Shown: positions 46,001-55,426, numbered from the stretch's first letter. The stretch is 64,000 bases of DNA from Bacteroidota bacterium (GCA_017860295.1 JAFNAS010000002.1:202341-266340); one strand, 5' to 3'. Notes: generated by a model not told the origin, from the letters alone. Numbers and translations are program-made.

Positions 46001-46334
46001 CCTTGCTACTTCGCACAATAGTCAATCATATCCTACCCCCTACAATTACGGCACATATTGGCATACTTCATCAGAAAGCGCCCGTGATATGCCTGGTGCT
46101 TGGGTAGATGCGTCTTATGTAAAAGTACGTAATATTGCTTTAGGTTATACCTTACCCAAGTCAGTTTTAAAGCTTCTGGGCGTTCAACAGTTCAGAGTAT
46201 ATTGCAATGTGCTAAATCCATTTGTATTTACGAAATACAAAGGTTTCGATCCTGAATGGGCAAGTGCATCTATGGGAAAAGACAATGGACCTAGTACCAT
46301 TACCTATCAGGTTGGTGTAAATCTTAAATTTTAA
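43038..46334 (+). CDS. SusC/RagA TonB-dependent transporter (pectin locus)
   Basis: The 1098-residue protein has a leader (MFMITVLAWGQ), a carboxypeptidase-D-like domain (VSGVVKDAKGEAIIGASVVA), TonB-box region (LNEVVAIGYGTMKKSDLTGA), plug (LSTLQGSVPGVQIQQTSSRA) and barrel ending in VGVNLKF. Unlike the SusC at 32159-35563 it has no STN domain, so it is not controlled by a FecR/sigma pair. It should import pectic oligosaccharides released by the surface enzymes. Confidence 0.95.
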   Translation: MQTNKRRKITHYLCMCGMFMITVLAWGQTKSVSGVVKDAKGEAIIGASVVAKGSTTGTITDVNGNFTLSVPPATKALIVSFIGMDQQEVALTGKQLAITLTESSVALNEVVAIGYGTMKKSDLTGAISSVNSGKITEAGRNSVLSTLQGSVPGVQIQQTSSRAGSDFSIIVRGQNSISGNTTPLYVVDGIVTGSIEFLNPQDIEKVDVLKDASSSAIYGSRGANGVVIIQTKGAQNAKSSKTTISYDGYYGSTQKTRMPDFMNTQEWMQYRTMCYQTATPSTITGDLAFTKTNLKTVWCGNNTLNAAGQPLYSNGTFSGSQFMLNRYINNQSTDWTNLVTQTGHQQNHYIGISGSTKDISYVIGAGFQNEQDIFVNTDYSRYNLKGSLSATLNKNWSAGLNINMAYSKQQYGSNRAILNAFAMSPIFVPYANGNLDATLNTLVGNLILYPGKTTESVKDAAGNAIYANSIGQSGPTSTINPLVDVNNTSNEAKKYVVLGTAYLQYSPIKNFQLKSSFSPNLTTYRSGFYMSSLAQENLGKDPVANVTNNTDLTYTWDNQANYKFTINKDHNFDIMGLYSITKENDENYYMYTAGYNWDFDWYNTGAATTTTSTQVSSYYSEYALMSYALRANYTYKGKYLATASMRYDGSSRLAEGHKWASFPSVALGWRVTEEKFMDSSKKWLSNLKLRLSLGYTGSTNISPFQTQTLASTKTYYNFGSTVANGTAIGSPASTELTWEKTREFDFGFDFGFLDNRINGSVDVYDRLSSGLLQNITLPLESGAGSMAKNLGKVNNRGIEIALNGVIIQSKDFTWSANASFASNKNKIVDLFGITTNGYTYINSSSQKWIVGQNINSIYGYVYDGVWTAADLKAAIAAKDPRAVTSSGKVIAGEGQAKVKDFDGNGIDTNDRRVQGHSDPTWTGGIGTTLTYKGFDFNMNIYTAQGMTQFSPFMETFTNFNDRGTNKLNIDYYIPAGMSVLGNDGLFTTLATSHNSQSYPTPYNYGTYWHTSSESARDMPGAWVDASYVKVRNIALGYTLPKSVLKLLGVQQFRVYCNVLNPFVFTKYKGFDPEWASASMGKDNGPSTITYQVGVNLKF

Positions 46335-46359
46335 TTCTTAACACACAACTTTTACGATA

Positions 46360-48033
46360 ATGAAAAAAATAATTATATTTTTGGTGGGAATACTTTCCCT
46401 CTCACTGGTCAGTTGTGCTGATTTTCTGACTGAGAACAACAAATCCAATACAACTGCTGCTGATTATTATTCAACCGATGCCGGATATGAATCTCTGGTA
46501 AATGCATGTTATTCGAACCTGCGTACGATTTTCGGAGGAAATTGTGAAATATTCGAAGCCGGCACGGACCTTTTTCAAATAGGGAAAAGCAATCTTAGCT
46601 CAACAAATAATGGCTTAGGAAATTATAAAAACCTTACAGCTGCCGATGGTGTCGTACTCTCCTTCTATACGAATCTTTACAGTGCTATCAAACGTTGCAA
46701 TGACGCCATCTACTACAATACCGGCCATAGTGCAACGCGTTTAGCTGAAGTACGTTTTCTGAGAGCATTTTATTACTTTCAGCTAGTACAACAATTCGGA
46801 GGCGTTGCTTTGGTAACCGATTATCTTAACAAACCAATCACCGATTATCCCCGCAACACGACAAAAGAAGTGTATTCGTTTATCATTTCCGAGATGGAAG
46901 CTGCATTAACAAACCTATCAGCTGCCGGTTCGACTCCCGATGGACGTGTAAACAAAAGAGTTGCCAATCACTATCTGGCATTGGCTTATTTAACAAGAGG
47001 CTGGGATAGCACTGCAGGGGGCACTTCTGATGATTTTACAAAAGCTATTAGCTATGCGACAACAGCGATCAATAATCAGGGTTTAACACTTGCGTATGAA
47101 GGAACCGTCTCTTCTCAGGGTGTTTTCTGGCCTGGAAACGAAAAAAACGCAGAAGTCATTTTTTCCGTGCAGTATAGTTCAGCTTCTTTAGCCAGTACTA
47201 CTAGCGGAAACGCTCAAAGTAATTATTTTGGAGCATATCTGGGTGGATCCGATGCTTCTGTGTTGGATGGTTGTCCTTCTATCAATACATCACTACAACC
47301 GACAGCTCGTCTTTATATGTTGCTAAGTGCTGATCCGACAGACACACGTTTTGCCGATACATTCATGCAAACAGTATATGGAAAAACGGCAACTCAATGT
47401 TCTTTTTATTCCTTTTTCAAAGCGTCTCCTCAAACTAAAAATGTAACACATTATTATCCAAAACCAGGTGCTACAACAACTGATGTTGCTGCATGGGTAG
47501 CTCTTGATCCTACAAATCGTTCAAGTACCATTGTTCATTATCCTGGTGCCAACGCCATATCATGGCCAAGTGTTCTAGACTATGGATATCCTTGTATCAA
47601 AAAATTCACCGATCCTTCGGCAGCTTTTGGACAAAATACTAGTACACGCGATCTTTTTCTGGCGCGTCTAGCAGAGACTTACCTGATCAGAGCCGAAGCC
47701 GAAATCAAACTTGACGGAGAAGGAACCTCTACTCGTGCCATGAACGATATCAACGTTGTTCGTAATCGGGCTAAAGCGACTCCCATTACCGTTTCCGAGG
47801 CAACTATCTCTTATCTCCTAGATGAAAGAGCCAGAGAATTAGCTGGAGAATATCATCGTTGGAACGATTTGAAACGTACAGGTACTCTGACAACATTAGC
47901 GCCTTTAAATCCTGATGTTTCCAGTGCTGTCAATATGACGGGCAATGATGGCTCTTATAAGATTCTACGTCCGATTCCTCAAAGCGCTATTGCTTTGAAC
48001 GGGACTTCGATCACTCAAAATCCTGGATATTAA
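46360..48033 (+). CDS. SusD/RagB-family lipoprotein (pectin locus)
   Basis: The 557-residue protein has a lipobox (LSLVSC, Cys19) followed by the SusD fold pattern: LYSAIKRCNDAIYYN, EVRFLRAFYYFQLVQQFGGV, ETYLIRAEAEIKL and ARELAGEYHRWNDLKRTG. It binds glycan at the surface and partners the SusC encoded 25 bases upstream. The downstream gap contains a possible attenuating hairpin (48047-48108). Confidence 0.94.
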   Translation: MKKIIIFLVGILSLSLVSCADFLTENNKSNTTAADYYSTDAGYESLVNACYSNLRTIFGGNCEIFEAGTDLFQIGKSNLSSTNNGLGNYKNLTAADGVVLSFYTNLYSAIKRCNDAIYYNTGHSATRLAEVRFLRAFYYFQLVQQFGGVALVTDYLNKPITDYPRNTTKEVYSFIISEMEAALTNLSAAGSTPDGRVNKRVANHYLALAYLTRGWDSTAGGTSDDFTKAISYATTAINNQGLTLAYEGTVSSQGVFWPGNEKNAEVIFSVQYSSASLASTTSGNAQSNYFGAYLGGSDASVLDGCPSINTSLQPTARLYMLLSADPTDTRFADTFMQTVYGKTATQCSFYSFFKASPQTKNVTHYYPKPGATTTDVAAWVALDPTNRSSTIVHYPGANAISWPSVLDYGYPCIKKFTDPSAAFGQNTSTRDLFLARLAETYLIRAEAEIKLDGEGTSTRAMNDINVVRNRAKATPITVSEATISYLLDERARELAGEYHRWNDLKRTGTLTTLAPLNPDVSSAVNMTGNDGSYKILRPIPQSAIALNGTSITQNPGY

Positions 48034-48046
48034 TAGACTGTTAGAA

Positions 48047-48108
48047 AAAACTCACTTATCTCTCTTTAATCTTACTTACATAGGAATGAATTGAGACAAG
48101 TGAGTTTT
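48047..48108 (+). terminator. Hairpin after susD, possible partial terminator
   Basis: AAAACTCACTT and AAGTGAGTTTT pair, with TCTC/GAGA inside, around a long loop, followed by a short T-run. It could separate the abundant susCD transcript from the enzyme genes. Confidence 0.5.
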
Positions 48109-48136
48109 CATATTACCAAACTATTTTCCACACAAA

Positions 48137-49513
48137 ATGAGAGCTTTATTATTATCTTCCCTACTTACGTTGACTATTTTTTCTGTGTCAGCCCAACTGC
48201 CGGAAAATACGCCTGCCAATGTCGAAAAATACAAAGCAATTTGCAAAACCAATATCTACAAAGTAATGAAGGGTATGTACCGCGAACCGGGCGGTGCGCT
48301 TAAATATCCGTTTCTGGCACCTGGGAGCTCTCAATACCTCGATATGTTGTGGGACTGGGATTCGTGGCTAAGCAATGTAGCACTCAAACAGATCCTCCTT
48401 GAAAACGGAACGGATAAAGACAAAAAACAAGCTCTGCAATATGAAGAAGGCTGCGTTCTCAACTTTCTGAATTATGGGGGCATGGACGGATGGATTCCCA
48501 TCTGGATTGAACGCAATGCTCCTTCGAGGGCTGAAATGCTTGCAAAAAGAAATCCGTGGAAAAGCAATATGCACAAACCGCAACTGGCGCAACATGCTGC
48601 TTTTATTACTAAATACAATAACAACGATGCCGAATGGCTGCGCGAAAACTTTTACCAACTCCAATCGTTTGTCGACAAATATCTTAATTTCCACAGACAT
48701 AAAGCAACCGGACTGATGTACTGGGAAACGGATGAAGCCATAGGAGTCGACAACGACCCTTCTACTTTTTATCGTCCCGACGAGAGTTCCGGTTCCATCT
48801 TCCTCAATGCAATGATGTACAAAGAGCTGAAAGCAATGGCATATCTTGCAGGATGCCTTCACCTCGACGAAATTGCCCGCCAGTATACCAAAGAAAGTGT
48901 CAACCTCTATTCTGCCATACAAAAAAATTGCTGGGATCCCCGCGACGGCAATTTTTATAGTGTGGATCTTAATCTTCGATCCATAGAAAAACCCGATATT
49001 AAATCGCTTAAGCCCGACCAACTTATACTCCACGTTGGACAACCCCGCAACTACGACTGTCTGATTCAACGTTTCGACGTATGGAGTAGTTTTTTGCCCA
49101 TGTGGGCCGGAATTGCCACTCCCGAACAGGCCAAACGCATGGTGGTGCATTACAACGATACCGCCACCTTCAATGCTCCGGCTGGCATACGCTCACTATC
49201 CAAACTGGAAAAGATGTACAACGTCCGTGCCAGCGGTAACCCTTCGTCATGGCAAGGTCCGGTATGGATTATTGCCAATTATCTGGTATTCCGCGGACTG
49301 GTAAACTACAATTATACTGCCGAAGCCAGAGAACTGGCTCAAAAAACCATCTTGTTGCTCGGAAGAGATTACGAACGTTTCGGAGCTTTGCACGAATATT
49401 ATCTTCCCGAAAACGGAGAACCGGTACTCAACACCGGTTTTCAAAACTGGAATCTATTAGTATTGAACATGATTGCCTGGATGGACGGCAAACCTTACAT
49501 TACGGAATTTTAA
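48137..49513 (+). CDS. Trehalase/MGH1-like (alpha/alpha)6 glycoside hydrolase
   Basis: The 458-residue protein (leader ending at FSVSAQ) shows the GH37/GH63-type barrel pattern: LDMLWDWDSWLSNVALKQIL, the YWETDEAIGVDNDPSTFYRP loop with acidic residues, LNAMMYKELKAMA, SSWQGPVWIIANYL and a C-terminal LHEYYLPENGEPVLNTGFQN. Candidate acids are the Asp in GVDNDP and the Glu in LHEYYLPE. Its exact GH family and linkage are not clear; the location suggests a sugar of pectin side chains rather than trehalose. It begins the enzyme run of the locus. Confidence 0.75.
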   Translation: MRALLLSSLLTLTIFSVSAQLPENTPANVEKYKAICKTNIYKVMKGMYREPGGALKYPFLAPGSSQYLDMLWDWDSWLSNVALKQILLENGTDKDKKQALQYEEGCVLNFLNYGGMDGWIPIWIERNAPSRAEMLAKRNPWKSNMHKPQLAQHAAFITKYNNNDAEWLRENFYQLQSFVDKYLNFHRHKATGLMYWETDEAIGVDNDPSTFYRPDESSGSIFLNAMMYKELKAMAYLAGCLHLDEIARQYTKESVNLYSAIQKNCWDPRDGNFYSVDLNLRSIEKPDIKSLKPDQLILHVGQPRNYDCLIQRFDVWSSFLPMWAGIATPEQAKRMVVHYNDTATFNAPAGIRSLSKLEKMYNVRASGNPSSWQGPVWIIANYLVFRGLVNYNYTAEARELAQKTILLLGRDYERFGALHEYYLPENGEPVLNTGFQNWNLLVLNMIAWMDGKPYITEF

Positions 49514-49538
49514 TCACCTAACCAATAACCAAAATTTT

Positions 49539-50972
49539 ATGTACAAGAAAGTTCTTTCTCTATACGTCGTCGTTTTTCTTGCATCGTTTTGTAGCCTTTA
49601 TGCCGGGCCCTGGGAAGATATGAATCGGTTGGCTCAAAGTATCAAACAACCTTCTTTTCCTGATAAAAGTTTTAATGTTTTAAAATTCGGAGCTTCAGAG
49701 AAAAACATCAGCATCAAAAACACAAAAGCGATTAATACCGCCATTATAGCCTGTAACAAAAAAGGAGGCGGAAAAGTGATTGTTCCGAAAGGTATCTATA
49801 TCACCGGCCCGATTACCTTATTGAGTAATGTGAATCTTTATCTCGAAGAGGGAGCCGAACTGCGTTTTACCACCAATTTTGTCGAATATTTACCGACGGT
49901 ATTAACCCGTTGGGAAGGCTTGGATTGCTATAACTACCACCCTTTGATTTATGCTCTGAAGGCCACAAATATTGCCATTACGGGCAAGGGCATTATCAAC
50001 GGACAGGGTTCCAATACCGCTTGGTGGGACTGGAACGGGGCCCCCATCTTCGGGTACAAAGAGGGAAATCCATCGCAACGCACTACCGGACGTCCGGCGT
50101 TGATGAAGATGAGCGAGGCCAATATACCGGTAGAGAAACGACAGATGGGAGAAGGCAATTACCTCCGCGCTCAACTCATCAACTTAGTACAATGCAACAC
50201 GGTCAAAATCGAAGGCGTAACGCTGCAAAATTCTCCGTTTTGGGTTATCCATCCATTACTTACAAACGATATTACGGTTCGTAATGTAACCATCGAAAGC
50301 CTTGGACCCAACAGTGACGGCTGCGATCCCGAGTCGTGCAAAAACGTACTGATTGAAGGTTGCACATTCGACGATGGCGACGACTGTATCGCTATCAAAT
50401 CAGGTCGCAACAACGACGGACGTCGCTGGAATATTCCGAGCGAAAATATCATCGTACGCAATTGCCAAATGAAAGCCGGTCACGGAGGTGTTGTTGTAGG
50501 AAGCGAAATCTCCGGTGGCTACAAAAATCTCTACGTCGAAAATTGTGATATGGACAGTCCGGAACTTGACCGTGTTATCCGTATCAAATCGAATACCTGC
50601 CGTGGAGGAGTAATTGAAAACGTATATGTGCGCAACATAAAGGTCGGCCAATGCAAAGAAGCAGTTCTTAAGATCGATCTTCAGTACGAACCGAGAGAAG
50701 AATGCAAACGTGGATTCATCCCGGTTGTGCGTAATGTCAATCTAGAAAATGTGACCAGCAAAAAAAGCAACTACGGCGTCAGCATCGACGGATTGGAAGA
50801 TGCTAACAGCGTGAGCAACATTAATCTGAAAAACTGTGATTTCCGGGGCGTCGCAACCAATATGAATGACATCAAAGGTGCTATCGATGTAAATTTTGAC
50901 AATGTACGAATCAACAATACGATTATCACTTCGCAGAAAATATCGACTAATTTCTCTCCTCTAAAGAAATAA
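49539..50972 (+). CDS. GH28 polygalacturonase-like glycosidase (first of two)
   Basis: I start at the ATG at 49539, where a leader begins (MYKKVLSLYVVVFLASFCSL), giving 477 residues; the longer frame overlaps the preceding gene without a signal peptide. GH28 motifs are in order: NSDG (about 258), DDGDDCIAIKSG (about 278-289), GHGGVVVGSE (about 314) and RVIRIKSN (about 348). The Asp residues cleave alpha-galacturonosidic bonds. It lies 25 bases after the previous gene and ends in a strong terminator. Confidence 0.92.
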   Translation: MYKKVLSLYVVVFLASFCSLYAGPWEDMNRLAQSIKQPSFPDKSFNVLKFGASEKNISIKNTKAINTAIIACNKKGGGKVIVPKGIYITGPITLLSNVNLYLEEGAELRFTTNFVEYLPTVLTRWEGLDCYNYHPLIYALKATNIAITGKGIINGQGSNTAWWDWNGAPIFGYKEGNPSQRTTGRPALMKMSEANIPVEKRQMGEGNYLRAQLINLVQCNTVKIEGVTLQNSPFWVIHPLLTNDITVRNVTIESLGPNSDGCDPESCKNVLIEGCTFDDGDDCIAIKSGRNNDGRRWNIPSENIIVRNCQMKAGHGGVVVGSEISGGYKNLYVENCDMDSPELDRVIRIKSNTCRGGVIENVYVRNIKVGQCKEAVLKIDLQYEPREECKRGFIPVVRNVNLENVTSKKSNYGVSIDGLEDANSVSNINLKNCDFRGVATNMNDIKGAIDVNFDNVRINNTIITSQKISTNFSPLKK

Positions 50973-50994
50973 CCCGTTCGTCACCTTCATGTAT

Positions 50995-51036
50995 AAACTC
51001 ATTGAGCAACAGAAAAACATTGCTCAATGAGTTTTT
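50995..51036 (+). terminator. Terminator between the two GH28 genes
   Basis: AAACTCATTGAGCAA and TTGCTCAATGAGTTT are perfect arms around a ten-base loop, followed by TTTT. Confidence 0.85.
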
Positions 51037-51112
51037 ATGTAATTGTTTTGCTACGGATGCCCAAGAAAAATTACTATTTTTGAAAGACCTAACAAATTAA
51101 TCCTCACCAGTT

Positions 51113-52759
51113 ATGCGAAGACACATTTTCATTGCCCTTTTTATAGGATTATGCGTGGCTGTCAATGCCCAGAATCTCACTTCAATTCCTGCCTCACTTT
51201 ATGTAAATCTGCCTTTTAAAATGGAGCCAATAAAAGCTCCTAATTTTCCTGCCACCCAGGTTTCCATTTCCGATTTCGGAGCAAAAAACGATGGAAAAAC
51301 AGATAACACCGAAGCTTTTGCCAAAGCAATCGACGCCATTGTTGCCAAAGGGGGTGGAACGGTTGAAATACCTGCCGGAAAATGGATCACCGGCCCAATT
51401 GTTCTGAGAAGCAACGTACGGTTACACACCGAGAAGGGTACCCTTGTCCAATTTTCGACTAATAAAGATTTATATCCTATCATCAAAGCCAACTTTGAAG
51501 GTCTGGAGACCTACCGCTGTCAACAACCCATTTCGGCTGATGGAGCCGAGAATATTGCTATTACCGGCGAAGGCATCTTCGACGGAACCGGACAGGCATG
51601 GCGTCCGGTCAAAAAGTCAAAAGTTAGCGAATCGCAGTGGAACGAATTTGTTGCTTCCGGAGGAGTCCTCGATGACAAAAAATTGACCTGGTGGCCATCC
51701 GAAGCAGCTTATCAGGGAAGCCGGATGGCTACCGATCAAAACGTACCTAACGTTCAGGACGAAGCCGGATGGAGAACTATCAAGGATTATCTACGTCCGA
51801 TTATGGTCGATCTGATAAACTGTAAAAATATATTGATCGAGGGTGTAACCATTCAAAATTCACCCTCATGGACGGTACATCCCTTGATGTGCCAAAATGT
51901 TATCGTTTCCAATGTCAACATCCAAAATCCTTCGTGGGGACAAAATACCGACGGCATTGACATTGAATCGTGTAAAAATGTGGTACTCTACAAAAGCTCC
52001 TTTAACGTAGGCGACGATGGCATTTGTGTTAAGTCGGGCAAAAACGAATCGGGTCGCAAACGAGGCATTCCAACCGAAAACCTGATTGTGGACGGCTGCA
52101 CCGTCTATCATGCTCATGGAGGCTTCGTGGTAGGAAGCGAAATGTCGGGTGGCGTAAAAAACGTAAAAGTAACCAACTGCTTTTTCAAAGGAACCGATGC
52201 CGGCCTTCGGTTCAAAAGTACCCGCGGACGTGGTGGCGTAGTCGAAAACATCACTATCGAGAACATTTTCATGAACAATATTGTCGGTGATGCCGTATTA
52301 TTCGATCTATTTTACGGAGGCAGTAAAAACAAGGACGAAAAAGTAAAAGCCGACGAAACGACTCCGGCATTCAAAGACATTACTATGAAAAACATCTCGT
52401 GCGATGGCGCTAAACGAGCCCTGTTTTTCAATGGTTTGCCCGAAATGAATCTGGAAAACATATCAATTGAAAATGGCACATTCATAGCCGACGAAGGGGG
52501 ACGAATCAGTGAATCGACCAATGTAACCCTGACCAACATTTCGATCAAAACGCCGGCATCGCCGAATCTTATCATCAACAATTCGCAATACATTACGCTT
52601 GTAAATATCCAATTTCCGGGAACGAGCAAACCGTTAATCAATATCAACGGAAATACCAGCCAATACATATCCATCCAACATTCGCCCGGTTTCACCTACA
52701 AAAACATTACCTGGAGCGATCACGCTTCCAAAGATTCCATCGAAGTCAGAGGATGGTAA
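51113..52759 (+). CDS. GH28 polygalacturonase-like glycosidase (second of two)
   Basis: The 548-residue protein has a leader (IALFIGLCVAVNAQ) and GH28 motifs NTDGIDIESC (about 279), NVGDDGICVKSG (about 298-309), HAHGGFVVGSE (about 333) and LRFKSTRGRGG (about 365). The usual RIK is RFK and GHG is AHG, features of a different substrate specificity from the preceding GH28; the long insert near residues 160-220 (around LTWWPSEAAYQGSRM) supports this. It is behind its own terminator-separated start and is followed closely by CE12. Confidence 0.9.
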   Translation: MRRHIFIALFIGLCVAVNAQNLTSIPASLYVNLPFKMEPIKAPNFPATQVSISDFGAKNDGKTDNTEAFAKAIDAIVAKGGGTVEIPAGKWITGPIVLRSNVRLHTEKGTLVQFSTNKDLYPIIKANFEGLETYRCQQPISADGAENIAITGEGIFDGTGQAWRPVKKSKVSESQWNEFVASGGVLDDKKLTWWPSEAAYQGSRMATDQNVPNVQDEAGWRTIKDYLRPIMVDLINCKNILIEGVTIQNSPSWTVHPLMCQNVIVSNVNIQNPSWGQNTDGIDIESCKNVVLYKSSFNVGDDGICVKSGKNESGRKRGIPTENLIVDGCTVYHAHGGFVVGSEMSGGVKNVKVTNCFFKGTDAGLRFKSTRGRGGVVENITIENIFMNNIVGDAVLFDLFYGGSKNKDEKVKADETTPAFKDITMKNISCDGAKRALFFNGLPEMNLENISIENGTFIADEGGRISESTNVTLTNISIKTPASPNLIINNSQYITLVNIQFPGTSKPLININGNTSQYISIQHSPGFTYKNITWSDHASKDSIEVRGW

Positions 52760-52822
52760 ATCAACTTGCCTGTTGAATTGGGTAATCGTTTGAAACGCTA
52801 CAAAATTTTCCAATCATTCATC

Positions 52823-53614
52823 ATGAAAAAATTTTCAATATTATTATCTATAGTCACAGTACTTACATTGCTGATTGCTGCAAAACCAAAACCAATCAAA
52901 GTATTTATGGCCGGTGATTCTACCATGGCCGACAAACCGATAGAAGGTAATCCCGAGCGTGGATGGGGCATGGTACTTCCTTCCTACTTCAACGATAACG
53001 TCATTGTTGAAAATCATGCTCGTAACGGACGTAGTACCCGCTCTTTCATCAAAGAGGGTCGCTGGGACACGCTGATGAGTCGTGTCGACGCCGGTGATTA
53101 TGTAATCATCGAATTCGGGCACAACGACGAAAAGGTGAATACCGATCGCGGCACTACCCTCTACGACTTCAAAGCCAACTTCAAAAAATTCGTGGCCGAT
53201 GTACGGGCGAAGGGCGCGACACCGATTATTTGTACCCCGATAGAACGCCGCAAGTTTGATGCTGACGGAAGATTTGTCGATCAGCACGGACAATATCCCG
53301 AACAAATCCGTCAACTTGCAAAAGAAAATAACGTTGCTTTTATCGATTTGCAGGTTACAACCCGCGCCTTGATTGAACACAAAGGCCCGGAAGAATCAAA
53401 AAAACTCTTCCTGCATATTGCTCCGGGGGTATACAAACTGGCACCCAATGGCCGGGAAGATGATACGCATTTGTCGGTAGAGGGCGCCATGGCAGTGGCC
53501 AAAATGGCTATCAACGGATTCAAAGAACTGGGTCTGAAATCACTCACCGACAATCTTCGTCCCGAAAAAGAGGTAAAAGTGACCTTTACCCAACCGTTTA
53601 ACGACCTTAAATAA
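52823..53614 (+). CDS. CE12 rhamnogalacturonan acetylesterase (SGNH fold)
   Basis: The ATG at 52823 gives 263 residues with a leader (MKKFSILLSIVTVLTLLIAA). SGNH blocks are present: VFMAGDSTMADKP (nucleophile Ser33), NHARNGRSTRSF (block II Gly), EFGHNDEK (block III Asn) and DDTHLSVEGA (catalytic Asp/His, about 213-222). The enzyme removes acetyl groups from rhamnogalacturonan backbone, opening it to the GH28 and GH105 enzymes. It starts 63 bases after the GH28 stop, in the same unit. Confidence 0.92.
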   Translation: MKKFSILLSIVTVLTLLIAAKPKPIKVFMAGDSTMADKPIEGNPERGWGMVLPSYFNDNVIVENHARNGRSTRSFIKEGRWDTLMSRVDAGDYVIIEFGHNDEKVNTDRGTTLYDFKANFKKFVADVRAKGATPIICTPIERRKFDADGRFVDQHGQYPEQIRQLAKENNVAFIDLQVTTRALIEHKGPEESKKLFLHIAPGVYKLAPNGREDDTHLSVEGAMAVAKMAINGFKELGLKSLTDNLRPEKEVKVTFTQPFNDLK

Positions 53615-53677
53615 TCAGGAAACGAGTAGACAATCAAACTCACTCGCAATTATTCAATTCTAATTTTCCAGAACCCA

Positions 53678-55330
53678 ATGCTTAAATCAATTTTTCTTGC
53701 CGGACTTTGTTCCCTTTCGCTCACGGTGAGCGCACAAAACTATGTATCCAAAGTATGGCAGCCCGATTTGGGTAACGGGATGTACAAGAATCCAGTTCTG
53801 TATGCCGACTATTCCGACCCTGACGTGTGCCGTGTTGGCAATGATTACTATCTGGTTGCTTCATCTTTTGCGAATACCCCTGCTCTACCCATTCTTCATT
53901 CGAAAGATCTGGTCAACTGGACGATTCTCGGATATGCGCTCGATAAGGTTCCGCCGATAGAACGTTTCGACAAAATGCAACACGGAAATGGTATCTGGGC
54001 TCCGAGTATTCGGTATCATAACAACGAATTTTACATCTATGTCGGCGATCCCGATGCCGGATTGTATATGACCAAAGCAAAAAATCCCGCCGGTCCGTGG
54101 GAACCACTCACCATGGTAAAAGAAGGCAAAGGATTGATCGATTGTTGCCCGCTGTGGGATGAGGATGGACGCGCCTATATGGTGCATGCCTTTGCAGGAA
54201 GCCGTGCCGGAATGAAAAGTGTATTGGCAGTATTCGAAATGAATGCAGAAGGCACCAAAGCTATCTCTGAAGACCGTTTGGTTTTCGACGGACATCCCAA
54301 CCATTCCACTACCGAAGGTGCCAAGTTTTACAAACGCAACGGTTACTATTACATCATGTGTCCTGCCGGTGGCGTGAAACCGGGTTGGCAACTGGCCATG
54401 CGTTCGAAAAATGTTTACGGGCCCTATGAAGAACGCATCGTAATGGCTCAGGGCAAATCCGACATCAACGGACCTCATCAGGGCGGTTGGGTGGATACTC
54501 CCGACGGCAAACAGGATTGGTTTATCCACTTTCAGGATCTCTATGCTTATGGCCGTGTAGTGTTGCTGGAACCGATGAAATGGGTGAACGACTGGCCAGT
54601 GATCGGCATCGATAAAGAAGGTAAAGGGTGCGGTACTCCGGTATCCACGTACAAGAAGCCGGACGTAGGCAAAACGTATCCAATTGTGAATCCTGAAGAA
54701 AGCGACGAATTCGATGGTCTGACTCTGGGCAAACAGTGGCAATGGCAAGCCAACCCTAATCCGCTCTGGGCATTTTATGCGGGCAACAAAGGCTACATGC
54801 GGCTATTTTCATGGCAATTGCTGGGCGAAGGAAAAAATATGTGGGATGCGCCTAATCTCTTGCTGCAAAAATTTCCGGCACCCGATTTCAGCGCAACAAC
54901 TAAGCTGACATTTAACCCGATGTACAAAGGGGAGAAAACCGGACTGGTGGTGATGGGAATGGACTACGCCACCATCGGCATCGAAAACGGAGAAAATGGA
55001 TTGACGTTGACACAAAATCATTGCCTGAAAGCAGACAAGGGAGCCACAGAAACCCAGAATGCTTCCATTGCGCTGAATCAATCGACGGTTTATCTGAAGG
55101 TGGACATCAAGCAGAGTCGCGCTAAAAACAAAGAGGGTATTCTGCAACCTACAGGAACCTGCTTGTTCAGCTACAGTCTGGACGGGAAAAAATTTATACC
55201 CTTCGGAGAATCGTTCAAAGCACGTGAAGGACTCTGGATAGGAGCAAAAGTAGGTCTATACTGCATCCGACCGAAAGCTATCAACGACTCTGGATACACT
55301 GATGTGGATTGGTTCCGCATCGACAAATAA
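53678..55330 (+). CDS. GH43 beta-xylosidase/alpha-L-arabinofuranosidase-like enzyme with C-terminal beta-sandwich
   Basis: The 550-residue protein (leader to VSAQ) has the five-bladed propeller acids of GH43: base Asp47 in DYSDPDV, pKa modulator Asp about 154 in LIDCCPLWDEDG, and acid Glu about 213 in STTEGAKFYKRN. From about 345 a DUF1349-type beta-sandwich follows (PEESDEFDGLTLGKQWQWQA ... GAKVGLYCIRP). It would remove arabinose or xylose from pectic side chains. It ends in a terminator at 55346-55387, closing the rightward enzyme unit. Confidence 0.9.
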   Translation: MLKSIFLAGLCSLSLTVSAQNYVSKVWQPDLGNGMYKNPVLYADYSDPDVCRVGNDYYLVASSFANTPALPILHSKDLVNWTILGYALDKVPPIERFDKMQHGNGIWAPSIRYHNNEFYIYVGDPDAGLYMTKAKNPAGPWEPLTMVKEGKGLIDCCPLWDEDGRAYMVHAFAGSRAGMKSVLAVFEMNAEGTKAISEDRLVFDGHPNHSTTEGAKFYKRNGYYYIMCPAGGVKPGWQLAMRSKNVYGPYEERIVMAQGKSDINGPHQGGWVDTPDGKQDWFIHFQDLYAYGRVVLLEPMKWVNDWPVIGIDKEGKGCGTPVSTYKKPDVGKTYPIVNPEESDEFDGLTLGKQWQWQANPNPLWAFYAGNKGYMRLFSWQLLGEGKNMWDAPNLLLQKFPAPDFSATTKLTFNPMYKGEKTGLVVMGMDYATIGIENGENGLTLTQNHCLKADKGATETQNASIALNQSTVYLKVDIKQSRAKNKEGILQPTGTCLFSYSLDGKKFIPFGESFKAREGLWIGAKVGLYCIRPKAINDSGYTDVDWFRIDK

Positions 55331-55345
55331 ACGCCATATAACGAA

Positions 55346-55387
55346 CAAAGGCTGCTCTATAGAAATACAGAACAGCCTTTGCTTTTT
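55346..55387 (+). terminator. Terminator after the GH43 gene
   Basis: CAAAGGCTG and CAGCCTTTG pair around an 18-base loop and are followed by CTTTTTC; it separates the convergent esterase gene. Confidence 0.75.
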
Positions 55388-55426
55388 CAGTGTGTCGCTT
55401 CCGAGCAGTCAGCAACAATGTTTTGA

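Noticed and set aside
49473..49538. Upstream start for the first GH28 gene
   Set aside because: It lies inside the previous gene and would hide the signal peptide that begins at 49539.
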